Assembly (NCBI GenBank): GCA_014529385.2
Contig: CM043965.1
Coordinates: 14,264,912 to 14,328,911 of the forward strand
Source: Adiantum capillus-veneris
Taxonomy: Eukaryota > Streptophyta > Polypodiopsida > Polypodiales > Pteridaceae
Direction: 5' to 3'
Length of the DNA: 64,000 nt
Under the pieces are notes generated by a model. The model searched no databases, was not told the origin of the DNA, and saw nothing but the letters and a program-made list of their open reading frames with translations. Below are positions 13,701-26,088 of this stretch, in pieces. Each line of letters opens with the position of its first letter. Position 1 is the stretch's first letter. A program made the translations under genes and the position numbers.

Positions 13701-13800
13701 GGATTTTTTATTTTTGTTTTTTTTAATAAAAATTGGTACCCATAGAACATTGGCTCCTTTTAAAGGTAGGGGAGTTTCCAAGTAAGAAGAACTCCACAAA
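10800..13800. repeat. ~3-kb tandem unit 1
   Basis: First unit of a diverged tandem array. Landmarks in order: GT tract and hairpin (10822-10909), a GTAGGAGTTTTAAGGCTT block (about 11042), a block with CCACACTACAACCAAGAAGTACAA (about 11328), a TGCATCCATATAGATAAGAC block (about 11562), an AGTAGCAACTAG minisatellite (about 12170-12300), and an end near CACTCTCTCTTTATTTCTTTGG (about 13496). The same landmarks recur in the same order in units 2 and 3. No coding potential is conserved between units. Confidence 0.75.
12165..12302. repeat. AGTAGCAACTAG minisatellite, unit 1
   Basis: About six irregular repeats of ~20-24 bp built around AACTAGAGTAGCAACTAG and TTGTAAAACCA. Counterparts lie at about 15560-15690 and 18320-18465. 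Spacing is irregular and repeats are adjacent without spacers, so it is not a CRISPR-like array. Confidence 0.8.
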
Positions 13801-16660
13801 AATGTGAAGTTTTAGGGCAAGTTCCCACACTACAACCAAGAAGTACAATAATGCACACCCCACAATATGGCAAGGGGAGTTGAGCCATGGCTAAGAGAGT
13901 ACTTTTCCAACTAGGAGAAACACTACACACTAGATAGACACCCCCAAAAAATTAAGGCAAATTCATGACCCCACTATTGCAAGGGCTTTGGGAAAAGAGT
14001 AAAACTAGTAACACCACTATGTGAATGTGTATATGTGTGTGTCAAACCCGATATCACCCTCAAATATCCTCAAGAAGTTAAAAGACCCCCAAGAAAAAAT
14101 TCCCACATAAGGAGTAATCACAAACATAGTGACCAAGTGTGTGTGCATGGCACACACACGTATGTGCATGCCCACCAATTCCCAAGCACCATACTCAATG
14201 TTCAGGTAGTACACCCATTGAGTATGGGCCTATTGCCTTATCAAGTCGATGAAAGTATAAATATTAAGTGTGAATCCAATGGAGTTATTATACTCAATGT
14301 TTGAGAATATATTATATCATAAGTCATGCTTATGAAAATCAATAAAGCAATATTTGATACTTAAAGAGTATCTCACAATGTTTCTATGAACATTGTACTT
14401 TGGTAGGAGTATTAAGGCTTTGTGAGCTAGTAAAGAATAGTGTGGACGACTTTCATAATCCTTCCCTAAAACAAAAGACTTCAATATTAGATACAAAATC
14501 TAACAAGAGGAAGTACACTTTGTAGCTCCTATTTCCTAAAATGAGCCAAGTCAAAGGATCAAAAGGTCTGTGAATAGGAACCCTTGTCTAAGGCTAGTGT
14601 CCAAACCACCTAACACATGTCAACATAAAAGGATTTATTGACATTGGGTTTGTCACAGACCACATACAATATAGTAACTCAAAGTTTTCCAAAGCTAGCA
14701 TCCGATCCAACCCAATTGCCTAGGAAAACTTTGTGTTTAGGGTGTGTGTGTGTGTTGTTTTATTAACATACTACTTATACACAAGAGAACATTTTATTCA
14801 AATGAAAAATGTCTTTACATATTACATAGGTGGTTTGCACAAAATTGATTTTATATTCAACTCACTTTTGTACAATATCATCATAATGAAATAACATTCT
14901 AGTTATCCTATACATTAGGACTAAACCAATTTGTGAGGATGAAATAAGCCTTCATCTCCAAGGTTGAAGGATTGTAGCAAAGCTAAACCTTTTTAAACAA
15001 AAATAAAATTCTCACTTGCATCCATATAGATAAGACAATAGATTCTATTAAACTTGGCTCTATGTAGAACCTACCATTTGTTATCCATGTCATACTTAAA
15101 AATCATTAGATTGGCTAAAATATTGTACATGCAAAATATCTAAAGTAAAAAAGTGATCCTATTCTTAAGTTTCAAAAAACCATTTTTCCTTTGAAGCTTA
15201 TTGCACAACTTGACAATATTAGTAGTAGAAATGACGTTCAAAGAACCTATTTATGTAACTTTCATTGATAATAGAATCCTAGTAATGAAGCTAGTCATAC
15301 AAAGTAATCCACCCTATTGGAAAATATGGTTCTCAATCGATTAGTAGTTTATCAGAATCCAGTCCCTATATATGCAACTTACCAAACATAGTGAAAGCAC
15401 CATGTCAGGTAGTGTAGAAAACTAGAGCTAAAGAAGCTCATCTTGCCATAAAGTAAGCATCATGCTTGTTTTCAAGTAACTAGGAAGATCCATTGCAAAT
15501 AGACATCCCAAAATGAAATATAATTAATCAAGGGCCACAGCTTAAAACGGACAATGCAACCAAATTGTAAACCACAGTAAGAACCACTTTGTAAAACTAG
15601 AGTAGCAACTAGATTGTAAAACTAGAGTAGCAACTAGGTTGTTTGTAAAACTATTCAACTAGATTGTAAAACCAGAGTAGTAACTAGTTAGGAAAGCCAT
15701 TTGCTCCAAGAAAGGAGTAAAGGTCACAATCATTTCAAGCCTTGAAGACCATTGTGATCATCAAAACCATCAAGTTTCTTATAAAGAAGGTTAAAAAACA
15801 AGTTGAGCACTAGCTATGAGCTTAGAAATCTCCTAAGATAGATTCACTATCTCAGGAAAAGTTTAAAAAAGACAAGCCACTATGAGGCAACAAAGCTTCT
15901 TTAAATTCATAAAAGCCACAAGATTAAAACACCAGCAACATACCAAAGCCTAGGGTTCAAAACCACCAAGCTATACCACACTAAGCTAGGATCAAAATAT
16001 CAAAAGTTTTTTTTCAATTGAGGCTTCCAGATCGTGAATGAGCCTAACAACACTTTGTTGTATAACATAATCAATTAGGTAAAAAGATAATAGGAGCAAC
16101 AATATTTTAAGGTAAGAAACCATATATTTAGTGACCAACACTTCCAACAAAGCTCAATACCTCATTATTACATACAAGCAAAAGGATCTTGTTTAGATAG
16201 TAAAGTAAATAGCACCCAACAAATTAGCAACTACAAGAGATTCATCCTAAAAAAACACCACTTCCTTTTCACAAAGCTATGTTAGAGTGTAACACCCAAT
16301 TCTCTGACAACAATCAAGCACCATATCAAAGAATTAGGAGAAAGGATTAGACAAACCAAAAACTTAAAAAAAAACCATATATCTTGACTATATGTAGTAT
16401 TTAGAACACATAATATATATAGCCCAATGCATGCAAGGAAGCTCTCTCCTAGATTCAAATTTAAGAAAACCTAGAGTATCATCCTTTCGCCATGAAATAA
16501 AGCATAACTCACTCAGAGTTAGTGCAGATTTCAAATTTCCACCCAACCATAGGCATCAAAAAAATGTAAGACACCCTTTTGGGTTTTTTGGTTTGAAATC
16601 TCAAGATCATTAGACAACCAAAATAGGTAGAGTATTTAGCCATGCTAATCTAAGAGTGTA
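13801..16660. repeat. ~3-kb tandem unit 2
   Basis: Starts at the GGCAAGTTCCCACACTAC block (about 13813), which recurs at about 16671, a spacing of about 2.86 kb. Contains the GT-flanked perfect hairpin (14190-14226), a GTGAGCTAGTAAAGAATAGTGTGG block (about 14421), the minisatellite (15560-15690) and the long AT-rich tail. Unit 2 also keeps TGTGTGTCAAACCCGATATCACC near 14034, shared with unit 3 (about 16890). Confidence 0.78.
14190..14226. other. Perfect conserved hairpin, unit 2
   Basis: CATACTCAATG (14190-14200) and CATTGAGTATG (14216-14226) are perfect 11-bp inverted repeats around a 15-base loop. Equivalent hairpins are at 2237-2273, 10873-10909, 17050-17086 and 20391-20427. The arms stay paired while the loop varies, and every copy follows a GT-rich tract. 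Function unknown. Confidence 0.8.
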
Positions 16661-19600
16661 AGTTTTAAGGCAAGTTCCCACACTACATCCAAGATGTATA
16701 ATAATGCACATCCCACAATAAGGCAAGGGGATTTGATCCATGGCTAAGAGAGTACTTTCTCAATCAAGAGCATTACTACACACTAGATAGACACCCCCAA
16801 AAGATTTAGGGAAAGTCATGACTCCACTTTTGCAAGGGCCTTGGGGAAAGAGTAAAACTAGTAGCACCACTACATGAATGTGTATATGTGTGTGTCAAAC
16901 CCGGTATCACCCTCAAAGATCATCTCAGGAAGTTATAAGGCCCCAAGGAAAAAGTCCCACATAAGGAGGATTAATCACAAACAAAGTGACCAAGTGTTTG
17001 TGCGTGTGTGTGTGTGCACGTGCGCACATGCCCACCCATTCCCAAGCACCATACTCAATGTTCAAGTAGTACACCCATTGAGTATGTGCCTACTGCCTTA
17101 TCAAGTCGATGAAAGTATAAATATTAGGTCTAAAGCCAATGGATTTGTCTTAATACTATGGTAGAAGTATTAAGTCTTTGTGAGCCAACAAAGAATAGTG
17201 TGGATGAAATTCATAATCCTTCCCTCAAACAGAAGACTTCATTATTAGATAGAAAATCTAACAAGAGGAAATATACTTGGTAGCTCCTATTTCTTGAAAC
17301 AAGCCAAGTCAAAGGTCAAAAAGATTGTGAATAAGAACCCTTGTCTGATGCCAATGTCCAAACCACCTAACACCTGTCAACTTAAAAGTATTTATTGACA
17401 TTGTGCTTGTTAGAGACCATAGACAATACAATAATCCAAAGCTAGCATCGCGGCCAACCCAGTTGCCTAGGAAGGCCTTGTGTTTAGGATGTGAATATTG
17501 TTGTATTAACATACTACTTATACACAAGAGAACATTTGGTTTGAATGAAAACTGGCTTTAGACATTAGGAGGGTGGTTTGCACAAGATTGATTTTGTATT
17601 CAAATCACTTTTGTATAATATCATGAGAATGAAATAACATTCTCATTATCCTATACTTTTAGGACTAAACCAAATTGTGAGGATTAAATAAGCCTTCATC
17701 TCTAAGGATTGAGGATTGCAGAAAAACTAGACCTTTTGAGGGAAAGATAGAATTCTCACTTGCATCCATATGGACAAGATAATAGATTCTGTTAGACTTG
17801 GCTACGTGTAACACATGTCAAAGGAACTATCATTTGTTATCCATTTCATACTTATTAGCTAAAATCCTATATATGCAAAAATATTTAAACTAAAAAAGTG
17901 ATTCTATTCTTAAGCTTTAAAAAACCATCCTTTTCTTTGAAGCTTGTTGTACAGCCTAAAAATAGTATTAGGAATAATGATGTTCTTCAAAGAAGCAAAG
18001 AACCTATTTATGTAACTTTCATTCATCATAGAATCCCACTAACCAAGCCAATCATACAAAGTAAACCGCCCTATTTGAAAATATGGTTCTCAACTTGTTA
18101 ATCCACTAGTAATTTATTAGAATCCAATCCTTTTAGACGCAGCTTACCAAAGGTAGTGAAAGCATCATGTTAGGTAGTATAGAAAACTAGAGCTAAAGGA
18201 GTCCACCTTGCCATAAAATTGGCATTATGCTTGATTTCAAGTAACTAGGAAGATCCATTGCAAAAGACATCCAAATAGGGAATATGATTAGTCAAGAGCA
18301 AGAACTTAAAAAGGACAATGCAACCAAATTGTAAACCACGGGTAAGAACTAGTTTCTAAAATTGTACAACCAAAGTAACAACTAGGTTGTAAAACGACAA
18401 TAAGAACCAATTTGTAAAACTAGAGTAGCAACTAGATTGTAAAGTCAGAGTAGCAAATAGGTAGGAAACCCATTTGTTCCAAGCTAGGAGCAAAGGTCAC
18501 AATCATTTCAATCCTCAAAGACCATTGTGATCAACAAAAACATTAGTTTTTTATAATGTGGTTAAAAAACAAGTTAAGCACCACCAATGAGCTTAGAAAT
18601 CTCCTAAGAAAGTATTCACTATCTCAGCAAAAGTTGAAAAAAGACAAGCTAGTTTGAGGCCGAGAAGTTTATTTAAATTCAAAAAGGCACAAGATTAAAA
18701 AACCAATAGCATACCAGAAGAGCCTAGGCTCAAAATCACCAAGCTATACTATAGTAAGCAAGGATCAAAACATTGGTAGTAGTTTTTTACTTTAGGCTTC
18801 CAAACTGTGAATGAGCCTAACAACACTCTATTGTATAACATAATCAGTTATGTAGTAATATCATAGGAGAAATAATAGTTTAAGGTAAGGAACCATATAT
18901 TTAGTGCATAAGAACTCAACCAAAGTTTAGTGGCTCATTATTAAAAGATTGCCATCATAAATCAGATACCCATGCAAGCAAAATGATCTTGTCTAGATTG
19001 TAAATTTAATAGTACCCAACAAATTAGCAACTACAAGAACTTCATCCTCAAGAAACACCAATTCCTTTTCACAAAACTGTTTTAGAGTCTAGCATCCAAA
19101 TTTGTGATAACAATCAAGCACCAGATCATAGAATTAGGACAAAGGATTAGAGAACTCAAAAACTCTTTTGAGATATTTCTATGAAAAAACCATAATATCT
19201 TCACTGCATACAATATTTAGAAACCAAAAAGCTTGTAATAGGCCAATGCATGCAAGGAAGCTCTCTCCTAGAGTCAATTAAGAGAACCTAGAGTACGATC
19301 CTTTGTATAAAAACTAGACAAGAGGAGACAACCATAAAAGAATGTTTCCGGATGTGATAACTATGATAAAAAAAAGCAAAAGGATCTACCATATGCAAGA
19401 AGATAGAGTCAACTTAGTATAGGAGAAAGTATTGCCTTGCAAGAAAGCTCCTATTATTAGAAGGACAAGAAGATGGGAGGACCAAGCTTCTCTTCTCAAA
19501 TCTTATTAGAAGCCTCAAATTTTCTCCATCTTAGTGAATCATTTTAACCCAAGCAATAAGGATACACAAACACTCAGCAAATTCATATCAGCAAAGCAAT

Positions 19601-20110
19601 GCATTTACCTGTGATGAAGAAGCACTCTGCCTTAACGCAATAGAGTATCAAAGGAATGAGCAGTCCAAAGGTAAAATGGAAACACCAACTCACTACATCT
19701 TCACACTCTCACTCTCTCTTTATTTCTTTGGCAAGAAAAAAATTAGGAGTAGCCAAGACTAAGGTTAAGGTTAAGATTAACAGTCTTGGAAAGACGGAAG
19801 GAGAGCATTCCCCAAGCAATCATCAGTTCCAAGTTCATCATAAGGTGCTTATTCACACCACTTAGCAGTATAACTAGACAATTAGTGATCAAATAGTAGC
19901 AGATTTGAGCCAATAATCTTGAGCAAGAGGTCGGAGAAACCTAAACACGATTATGGAGCTCCAAGCGAGGAGTTAAAGCATAATTCACTCAGAGTTAGTA
20001 CACATTTTTAGATTTCCACCTAATCACAAGGATTAAAAAAATGTCACATTTTGTTTTTTGGTTTGAAATCTCAAGGTCATTGCACAACCAAAATAGGTAA
20101 AGTATTTAGG
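16661..20110. repeat. ~3-kb tandem unit 3
   Basis: Same landmark order as unit 2: CACACTACATCCAAGATG (about 16680), hairpin (17050-17086), GTGAGCCAACAAAGAATAG (about 17179), minisatellite (18320-18465), CACTCTCTCTTTATTTC (about 19708). It carries about 0.4 kb of extra tail before the next unit, which begins with a GT tract and hairpin at about 20341. Confidence 0.75.
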
Positions 20111-20820
20111 CATGCCAACCTAAGAAGAGTCGAAACCCTTAGGTCAAGTTTTTCTTGTTTATTCAAAACATACCAAATATTAGCAGGTAATGCCTAAGCA
20201 AGAAGTACTAGGATCACCCAAGCACAAGAACAAAAAAAGGTGATTCTTCCAACTTTAACTAGATCCACAAGATGAGCTTACAAATTTAACTAGATCCAAA
20301 ATAGCTAGATGGAGAAACCACAACCGAGTAAAATAAAAAAGTGTGTGTGTATAAGTGTGCATGCACGCACGCCCACCCATTCCCATGCACCATACTCAAT
20401 GCTAAGATAGTAGGCCCATTGAGTATGAGCCTACTATCTCATCAAGTTGATGAGAGTAAAAAAGTCAAGTCTGAAGCCAAACTTTTTGTTATGCTCAAAA
20501 TCTAAGATGATATTATAGCATAAATCATGCTGATTCTTCAAAGTAGTTGATACTTGAACAATATCCGATAATATCTATGTGAATGTTATGCTCCAGTCTG
20601 AGTTTTAAGGCTCTGTGAGCTAGTATAAAATAGTGTGGATGACGTTTGTAGTCTTTGCCTGGAACAAAAAGACTTTAGTATTAGATACAAAATCTAACAA
20701 GAAGTAAAATGGTAGCTCCCATTTCTTGCAACTAGCCAAGTCAAAGGACAAAAAAGGCTATGAATAGGAACCCCTCTCTAAGCCCAATGTCTAGACCACC
20801 TAACATATGTCAACCAAAAC
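20111..20820. repeat. ~3-kb tandem unit 4, partial
   Basis: Hairpin (20391-20427), AAGTCTGAAGCCAAA, TGAGTTTTAAGGCTCTGTGAGC (about 20598) and CTAGCCAAGTCAAAGGAC are all present, then homology stops near 20820 at a CAACCAAAACG boundary. The rest of the unit is absent, so the array ends here. Confidence 0.7.
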
Positions 20821-23800
20821 GTGTCCAAATCCTTCCTATGCATTCTTTTTGTAGCCACAACTCTACATGTTGTGTTGCATGGCTGATCTGACTGTCTCTC
20901 ACTTGCTCCTTGCAGTCTAACCTATGCATCACTTTTTAATAGGTCCATTGATGTAGCTCCTCCAAGTTATTGGCTTTGTTTGTACCACCTCCGTAGTGGG
21001 TGTGGCTAAAAATAACTAGTACAAGCTTGGTAGTTAGTCTTCTCCATGTCCTGTGTAGAACAAATAGCCAAGCTTCCATATTTCGGAGCAAACCAAGGCA
21101 TGTGGTTGCATATAATGTGTTGCATAGAATGCCATCATAAAATTTATAAGAAAACAGATTTCATAATATCATTGAATTAATAACATTACCATGTAATGAG
21201 TGATGCGATGATTCATCTATGCATATATGAAAGACTTGTGGAAGGTCTCCAAAGCCTCTTGAAAAGTCATATAGTTAGCATCAACCATGTATTGAGCTCA
21301 TAATACTTGAATATTGCATCCAAGCTTCTCCACACCTTTGCCTTGTGAGTCCTTGTTGCACCATTGTCTGCATAGTCAACCACCTTATCGTGTAAATTTT
21401 TTCACCTATTCTTTCTGAATGCTTGCCTTTCTTGTGCACTTTAGCTTTTACGTTGTCTTCCACTTATGGGCATTAATAGGAAGAGTTGAGCTGTCACAAC
21501 ATCAATCAAGATCTTCTTCAAAATGCCTTGGCCATTCTTAGACCTCTCCTCATCTTGCTCTATCTTCACATGCCCCCCATGCAAGGCCATATTTGAGAAA
21601 ATTGTTTCTAAGGCCGAGATAGCCCTTTGCTTTGCAGGGGTAGTCCAAGTAGTCTAGGAAAAACAAATGTAGAGAAACATAGTTTCTCAATGATCCTACA
21701 AAGTGCATGCATTGTGTAAATGTGAACCCTAGCTAGTGCGATATCCGATAATGGCCAAAAGTCAGGATCCTATTCTAGCACTCTCCACCAATACTACTTG
21801 TCAAGGCCATGGACCCCTCCCATGCAATACGAGCAAGGATTTTGCTTGTTGCTCCTAGAGACATGTTGTACATACACTTCAAGGTCTTTGAATCTCCTAC
21901 CATATGCCACTCCGCTGCATGGGATCCCATGCCATGAACATCAAGATTCTTTTTGTTCCTCTACTCACTTATTACTTCAAAAGATTTTGGTTTGATGAAA
22001 AACCCAATTCAATATATCAAAGTTCTTTGTACGTACCTACAAAGGGGACTTTTAACCATTTTGATGGCACGTGCAATAGCATTCCATCCAAGCTAAACAA
22101 AATGTCCGCTCACCTTGAATGTAGCAAGTAGGAATATGTTATTCTTAGATTGCACGCTTAAGTTTCTAGGATCGTCGATTGCAATGCTTGTATCTAGTGC
22201 TCTATTCATTGTTATTGTGACCCCTCAACTTTAGTCTCTTTAACAAGTTCACTCTCATGTAGCTTAATCACAAACTTGAGAACACCATTTCACTATTTGG
22301 GAGTAACCTCAAACAACTACACAATGTATGTCTGCAAAACGATCAAATCATTAAAAAAAATTTGTACTTTTCATAAACCACTGTCTCCATTGATAATGAT
22401 CTATATGTAATTCAATATGGAAAGGGCTCCCCGGCGTTTGCAACACCTCCTCGTTGACTTGTTGTCTTGTCTTTTGAAAAGAGAAGGGTTTGGTAATATG
22501 ACATGTGCTTGAGGTGAAAAGTATTACCTTTTTTTGCATAGACCCAAAAGGAGGACTTAAGTCAATTGAGCTTTCTTGCAATGCTGCACATTATATTATA
22601 TTACATACCTGTAAATTGCAACATATCCTTTATTCAATACACCAACTTCATCCAAAATGGATTGAACATCCGTGCATAGAGCTGGTTCTTTTTTAAAAGG
22701 TTGTCACGCTTTTGGCACCTATCTTTCCATAGCGCTTGTCATCCAATAGCCCAACAACATTTTTTTAATTCAATATGAGACAGTATGAAGCAAACGAAGT
22801 GGTTCTGTTGCGCTCAACGTCATGCTCAGGGTGAAGCAACGATCTAGGCATGCAAGCCTAAGGAGAGAAAAATGCATGAGAGACTATGTAATTAAATGAA
22901 CTTACTTGATGGCTTGTACTCTTTTCTTTATTCCTCCCAAGACAACCTTCATCTCCTTGCTCTTTTGTAGTCTTCTCTCTCTTTGTCAAGGACCTAGTGT
23001 AGTTTTTTTCTCTAAGCTTCTACATAAGCTCCTTGATGTTTTTGTTCTTGCCTTTGAGTTGCTCAACATAGTGTGCCACATTTTGGTTCAAGTGTAGATC
23101 CTCTTTGCATGCACTGTCTCTCTCCAATTGTAGAACATCATTATGTGCAACCAAGTGCCTAGTGTAGTTGTACAAACTGTTATGACCATCTCCCAATTCA
23201 AGCTCCTATCTCCCTTATATGATTCATCCTCTCACATCCACAAACATTACCTGTCAACCCGCCCCTGCCCCCCTCTACATGTTACCTTCAACACTAGATG
23301 TAGAGTCAAGCTTGATCGTAGGTAGTGGAGGATCAGGTTTCAAACCATTTGGAGCCATGCTTCTGCCCATAAGAAATGAGCCCTACTCTGGCTACTTCTC
23401 CACAAGGTCGTTTAGATTGAAGCCGAGATCCTTAGAACAATGTTAGATGATGGCATGTGCCCCATGTATAACTATGTTGTTGGAGACCTCCCCCACTTGT
23501 CTTCCCCTTTCACAAGTGTACCAATGGTCCGAGGTTGGGGGCTCTCCTTGTCCACGAAGTAAACTATAAGGAGATAGAGTAGGTCTTTTCTAGTGTATTG
23601 AATCATATCAAAGGTAAATTCCTGTGGATTATTTAGAGAGAGAGGAACTTTCATTTTTGTGAGGAGGCCAACTAGACTCCAAGTTTGATAATATTTTTTG
23701 ATGACGTACACTTGCAAAATAAGTTTTCCAATGAGAATATTCCATTGTAAGAAGAAAATCCTCCAGGATCTTGGCTCCAAAACAATTAATGGTGCAAGGG

Positions 23801-24300
23801 TGGGTTGATGAGATCCCTTCTAGAGAAAACAACACTAGCAATGCTTGCAAAAAGGAAGTTGATACGGACCTCATGCTCTTTCCAGAGGAACTAGCCCATG
23901 CCAGAGAGCTCCTAGCCAGCATACAAGCTGAAATGGATCCCCTCCTTAAATGATATGATGAGTTGGATGCCCTCTCATTCTAACACTTTTATGGATAACG
24001 TGGAGATAACCATGAACTTACACCCCCTTTTTTGTATATAGTACCGCCCTACATTTTTAAAATCCCATGAATCGACTGCTTGGGTCACTACGTAATTTTT
24101 TGCTTCTTCTAATATATTTAGCCTCCTACTCGCTCTACTTCTATTTTATTCATTTCTTGAGGAGATTCCTCTCAAGATTCCTTACGTCAAGCCTTTTGAC
24201 CTCAGTTGTTTTCTCTAAAATGGGAACGTCAGAGTCGAACTTGCGCAGGTTGGATATTCACGCATGGAAACGACTTCTGTAACCAACAAGTTCACAATGT
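20821..24300 (-). other. Possible heavily decayed minus-strand coding relic
   Basis: Minus-strand frames contain several protein-like pieces without repeats: 21281-21463, 22351-22581, 23472-23780 and 23629-23922 (the last two overlap in different frames). A stretch near 23000-23110 would encode a charged, helix-forming segment. Stops and frame changes separate the pieces. No catalytic motif was recognised. It may be an old DNA-transposon transposase or a lost host gene, but the call rests only on texture. Confidence 0.25.
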
Positions 24301-26088
24301 ATTGTACATAAGTTCTAATGTATTTTGATGTGTAGATGTTCAAATTATTTGAAGAGGACTCATAAATTAGAAAATCAAAATCAAGGATTATTTGGAGGAT
24401 CTCTTTTAACACTTTATCTAATAGACTCAAAAAAAAAAAAGGGAGAGCCACGCCAATTAAGCACTGGATAAGTCCATGGGGTAGAGCCAATCATTTTTTG
24501 CATTATTGTCAACAAGGAGCGACGGCATCTCTCCATATGCGATTTCTTGAAATGTACTTATAGGAGGATATGCAAGCAAGGACTATCTCTATATATCAAT
24601 GGATGGGGCGGAAGGGCATTCATGCATTGCATACACTTTTTTTAATGTGCTCAATGCATGTAGTCGCATCTAGTGGATGAAGGTCGAATGTACTTTTACA
24701 AGGATGCAGTAGCTCCTTAGATGCACCACTTTTGTTCATGCACTCCATGCATGTGGTCACTCGGGTCTAGTGGATGAGGGAAATGTCTTTTTATTGCATG
24801 AGGAAATAGAACGAGGGTTTCTTTCCCATTCTCATTCCCACATTGTGAATTCTAACCAATTAGTTACATGTGATCGTTTATGTTGGGATTATTCAAAAAT
24901 TGGTACATATGACCAAAGAAGGTGATATCCATAGACCTTTCCTAAAAAATTTGATTACTATCATAAAACAGGGTTATTGTATTAAAACAATGTACGTGAC
25001 TAAAGGAGAGGGACTAATAAAACTCTCTCTATATATGCTATAGATAGACTTCATATATGGGCTAAACTTTCTATAGTTGCAAGAGTATCTCCTTGTGCTA
25101 CACATGATTGTCATAAAGAGACGTGACAAGGATACCCAAAGCTTGTTAATCCTTGGCTTGAAATTGGGCTGAAGTTTCATAGTTTCAAGAACCCTTGACT
25201 TGGACTTTCTATATGTGAAAGCCATGTGCTCATATGAATGACCATAATCATGGAAACTACAATGCTTAGATTGGAGCTTGATTCAGCAAGTTGAACCCTT
25301 AAATTTTGAGAGGCTTATAATGGACCTCACATTTGCTAGAACCACAAGGCTATGAGAACTGGTGTTCTACCCCGTCCCTGTCTTTTGCTTTTGCCTGTTG
25401 TCTGGCACCTTGCTTAACTTGAAACCTAAGATTGTAGTTGGTATTCATACCTACAATAACCACAATCTGAAACCCGGGTTACTTTGTTGCAGTTGAGGAC
25501 AGAGAGTGTTTTTCCACTAGCTGAAGTGACTCGATGGCAGTGACAATTCTGCTGGCCAAATCAATAATCTGGTTGTTCCATGTCACTGTCACTCTTATTG
25601 CAGAGGATATTTATGTCATCTCTGCCATTCTGGCATCAAGGTTGCACCCACAGATGACGGTTCATATCCTACCTTGTTTTGCCACCTTTCCTGCTTATGG
25701 TCTTCAAGTGACCTGTTTTTGGTTCAGCCTTACCAACTGAGAAAAGCTGCTGCTTCCTCTTCCTCTTCTTCTTCCACTTCTTCTCCCGTCAATAATCACC
25801 TGCCCAGCTGTTATGTCCCATCACAGGAAAAGGGACCTGGTGTGCAACACAGTCGGGATGGGTGGCCAGTGTCTGGGAGTACTAGTGTGAACATGGCCAA
25901 TGTGGCTACCTACACTTGTAGAGTGCCAATGGCCAGTCCATGAGGCTAGACATGCACGAGGTCACCTCGAGGAGGTGAGGCCGGGTGGCATGGCACGCAC
26001 CGCCCGACTATGTCATAGACTAAGTTCCCTCTCCTATGGTGTTCGGTAGTATGTTCTGAAGCAGCAAAATGCGCATTGCATCTTCCAC
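24301..26088. other. Spacer 3' of the PPR gene; no gene seen
   Basis: Short open frames only. A small hairpin, TCACCTC-GAG-GAGGTGA, lies near 25963-25979 inside a GC-rich patch just downstream of the PPR stop codon. No clear polyadenylation signal could be assigned. Confidence 0.5.
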
